This document shows positions 39,569-40,650 of a stretch of DNA of 40,650 nt, piece after piece. Location of the stretch: assembly GCA_900757205.1 (NCBI GenBank), contig CAAENA010000064.1, forward strand, positions 1-40,650. Direction: 5' to 3'. Position numbers and translations under genes: made by a program. The DNA comes from an uncultured Collinsella sp. (GTDB lineage Bacteria; Actinomycetota; Coriobacteriia; Coriobacteriales; Coriobacteriaceae). The number at the start of each line of letters is the position of its first letter. Within the stretch, counting starts at the first letter, position 1. The notes under the pieces are model-generated. The model saw nothing but the letters and a program-made list of their open reading frames with translations, did no database searches and was not told the DNA's origin.

Positions 39569-39924
39569 CCGCGGTCTCGTCCTACATCGCGTACGCGCGG
39601 GCGCTCAACAGGCTGGGTTGGACGCCGGCCGAGTTTGTGGTGGCGGAGTCGTTTGCCGTGCGCCTGCGCGGCATGCTGGGACGGTGTCCGGTTGCCGCCA
39701 ACGGTCTGCCGCTCGTCATGGCGTTTCCACGCTGCTCTTCGGTCCATACGTGTTTTATGGCCTATCCCATCGACATCGCCTTCATCGATCGCGACGGCAA
39801 TATCCTCGCGCGCTACGAAAGCGTTCGTCCTTGGCGCACGTGCTCCTGCCCCGGCGCCTGGGCCGTACTAGAGCGTCCTTCAATCATTGTTTCGATCCCT
39901 GCTCTCCAACGCGTGCCGGCTTAA
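39565..39924 (+). CDS. DUF192 family protein in the Tad operon
   Basis: A 119-aa DUF192 protein: FAVRLRGMLGRCP, then LVMAFPRCSSVHTCFMAYPIDIAFIDRDGNIL, and TCSCPGAWAVLERP matching the family's C-terminal AxxVLELPxG. The usual FWMKNTxxPLD is replaced by VHTCFMAYPIDI, and it has five cysteines in these segments. DUF192 has no established biochemical role. It starts with GTG 39565 inside the stop of the TadE-like gene (GTGA, with GGGGGTGG before it), so it is translated with the pilus genes. There is no signal peptide. Confidence 0.75.
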   Translation: MTAVSSYIAYARALNRLGWTPAEFVVAESFAVRLRGMLGRCPVAANGLPLVMAFPRCSSVHTCFMAYPIDIAFIDRDGNILARYESVRPWRTCSCPGAWAVLERPSIIVSIPALQRVPA

Positions 39925-39927
39925 GAA

Positions 39928-39957
39928 TTGGCGACAGCGGACTTTCGTCATACGAAA
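39928..39957 (+). promoter_or_regulatory. Possible promoter with overlapping palindrome for the antitoxin gene
   Basis: TTGGCG (39928-39933) and TACGAA (39951-39956) are 17 bp apart. A perfect TTTCGT-CAT-ACGAAA palindrome (39943-39957) covers the -10 box, a typical operator for an RHH antitoxin that represses its own gene. Confidence 0.45.
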
Positions 39958-39981
39958 TTGGGTAAGATGGGGAGGAGATGC

Positions 39982-40062
39982 ATGGATGTCGAGATCCATC
40001 CCAACGCCAAAAAGCACCTGACGGAAGGGGTCGATGATGGGCAAGACGTATACGGCCGCTAA
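39982..40062 (+). pseudogene. Probable remnant of a toxin gene
   Basis: A 26-codon frame starts MDVEIHPNAKKHLTE behind GGAGGAG and then runs out of family-like sequence, overlapping the antitoxin start. The opening IHPNAKKH-LTE is what I recall from small toxin partners that precede this antitoxin type in Coriobacteriia. If so, an internal deletion has removed nearly all of the toxin. This recall is unverified. Confidence 0.4.
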
Positions 40063-40321
40063 TGGTCAGGTTGTAACGGATGAAATGATTGACGCGTGGT
40101 GCGAGTCGTACGAGCGCGGAGAGTTTCCGGATGGCGAACACACCGTTGGTGGGATTGTGCATGGACGGCCCCCACTCTCAGGTGAGGGGACGGCAACGCT
40201 GTCGGTCAAGATTCCTCTGGGAATGAAGGAGGCCATTCGTCGACGGGCGGCTGCCGAGGGGATGACGCCAAGTGAGTTTGCCCGTGCGGCTCTGAGTGAA
40301 AAACTTCTTGCTGCCGGCTGA
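40037..40321 (+). CDS. Ribbon-helix-helix (CopG-like) antitoxin
   Basis: A 94-aa protein with an N-terminal region MGKTYTAANGQVVTDEMIDAW, typical of antitoxins that neutralise a small toxin. The C-terminal ribbon-helix-helix domain (about 52-92) reads ATLSVKIPLGMKEAIRRRAAAEGMTPSEFARAAL. The start is placed at the second of two adjacent ATGs because GGAAGGGG (40023-40030) is then six bases away; the first ATG at 40034 is also possible. No complete toxin gene accompanies it, so it is an orphan antitoxin or a repressor with other targets. It lies between the Tad operon and tRNA-Phe. Confidence 0.75.
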   Translation: MGKTYTAANGQVVTDEMIDAWCESYERGEFPDGEHTVGGIVHGRPPLSGEGTATLSVKIPLGMKEAIRRRAAAEGMTPSEFARAALSEKLLAAG

Positions 40322-40384
40322 TGCCTCTGACGTGCCGATTTATAGAACCGAGGCTGTGCTCAAAAACTTTTTTAAAATTCTCGG

Positions 40385-40412
40385 TTGACCGGAACGCGTC
40401 CTTGGTTATACT
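40385..40412 (+). promoter_or_regulatory. Promoter of tRNA-Phe
   Basis: TTGACC (40385-40390) and TATACT (40407-40412) are spaced 16 bp apart, about 33 bp before the tRNA. A short hairpin GCCTTG-AAA-CAAGGC (40419-40433) lies in the leader. Confidence 0.75.
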
Positions 40413-40444
40413 AATCAAGCCTTGAAACAAGGCACACCTCAAAT

Positions 40445-40517
<73 letters not shown>

Positions 40518-40530
40518 CCTTGAATTGACT

Positions 40531-40556
40531 AGGACCCCTGCAAAGGGGTCCTTTTC
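40531..40556 (+). terminator. Terminator of tRNA-Phe
   Basis: AGGACCCC (40531-40538) pairs perfectly with GGGGTCCT (40545-40552), followed by TTTTCTTTC. Confidence 0.9.
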
Positions 40557-40573
40557 TTTCAAGACTTTAGTCT

Positions 40574-40641
40574 GCTGGCCGCGCAGCGGCCAGCTTTAAA
40601 CCACCCGCTACGCGGGTGGAGACAAACGGCTTTACAAAGCC
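40574..40641. repeat. Three consecutive perfect hairpins at the window edge
   Basis: GCTGGCCGC-GCA-GCGGCCAGC (40574-40594), CCACCCGC-TAC-GCGGGTGG (40601-40619) and GGCTTT-AC-AAAGCC (40628-40641) follow one another within 70 bp. They may be a dispersed palindromic repeat, or the end of a transposable element that continues outside the window; hairpin ends occur in the IS200/IS605 group. The window ends before this can be decided. Confidence 0.6.
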
Positions 40642-40650
40642 ACCCCTCCG

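Overview
The window looks like a chromosomal segment of a high-GC, Gram-positive anaerobe of the Coriobacteriia, most like Collinsella. This is inferred from codon use, mannose-family PTS genes, a secretin-less Tad pilus locus and many palindromic intergenic repeats; no 16S gene is present to confirm it. About 33 genes are called, plus tRNA-Val(GAC), tRNA-Phe(GAA) and a T-box leader.

Layout. (1) 0.2-3.0 kb: an operon of a FrlB-like SIS-domain sugar-phosphate enzyme with mannose-family PTS EIIC and EIID; no EIIA or EIIB is in view. (2) 3.05-7.1 kb: accessory block. An AlbA_2/ATPase-like/winged-helix regulator lies behind two copies of a GAGAGATA operator module. Four poorly characterised genes follow, two of them translationally coupled. 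(3) 7.3-14.4 kb: tRNA-Val, an EamA permease, a DUF4012 cell-surface protein, glmM and an M32 carboxypeptidase. (4) 14.5-18.7 kb: T-box leader and pheS-pheT, with hairpin repeats after each gene. (5) 18.9-23.6 kb: a CbiM-CbiQ-CbiO type metal ECF importer behind a perfect dyad, a zinc-dependent phospholipase C-like protein, and a protein with a Vsr/DUF559-like nuclease signature. (6) 24-30.1 kb: pyruvate kinase, a Ca2+-ATPase-type P-type pump behind a structured leader, and rsgA. (7) 30.1-39.9 kb: one dense Tad (type IVb) pilus operon: CpaB, TadZ, TadA, TadB, TadC, Flp pilin, a membrane protein, small pilin-like and TadE/TadG-like proteins, and a DUF192 protein. (8) 39.9-40.65 kb: an orphan RHH antitoxin with a remnant of its partner, tRNA-Phe, and a run of hairpins at the window edge.

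How it works together. The Tad genes form a near-continuous transcription unit of overlapping frames that should assemble and anchor Flp pili; its prepilin peptidase must be encoded elsewhere. The metal importer, the Ca2+-type pump and pheST each carry a distinct control element (dyad, kissing-hairpin leader, T-box).

Best candidates for something undescribed: (a) the 5' leader at 25855-25956, where two hairpins have perfectly complementary 7-nt loop segments and the second hairpin buries the Shine-Dalgarno sequence of the P-type ATPase; (b) the duplicated three-box GAGAGATA modules flanking the likely promoter of the AlbA_2 regulator; (c) a nearly perfect 23-bp inverted-repeat pair at 23693-23816. 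These rest on reading the sequence only; no folding, homology or covariance computation was run.
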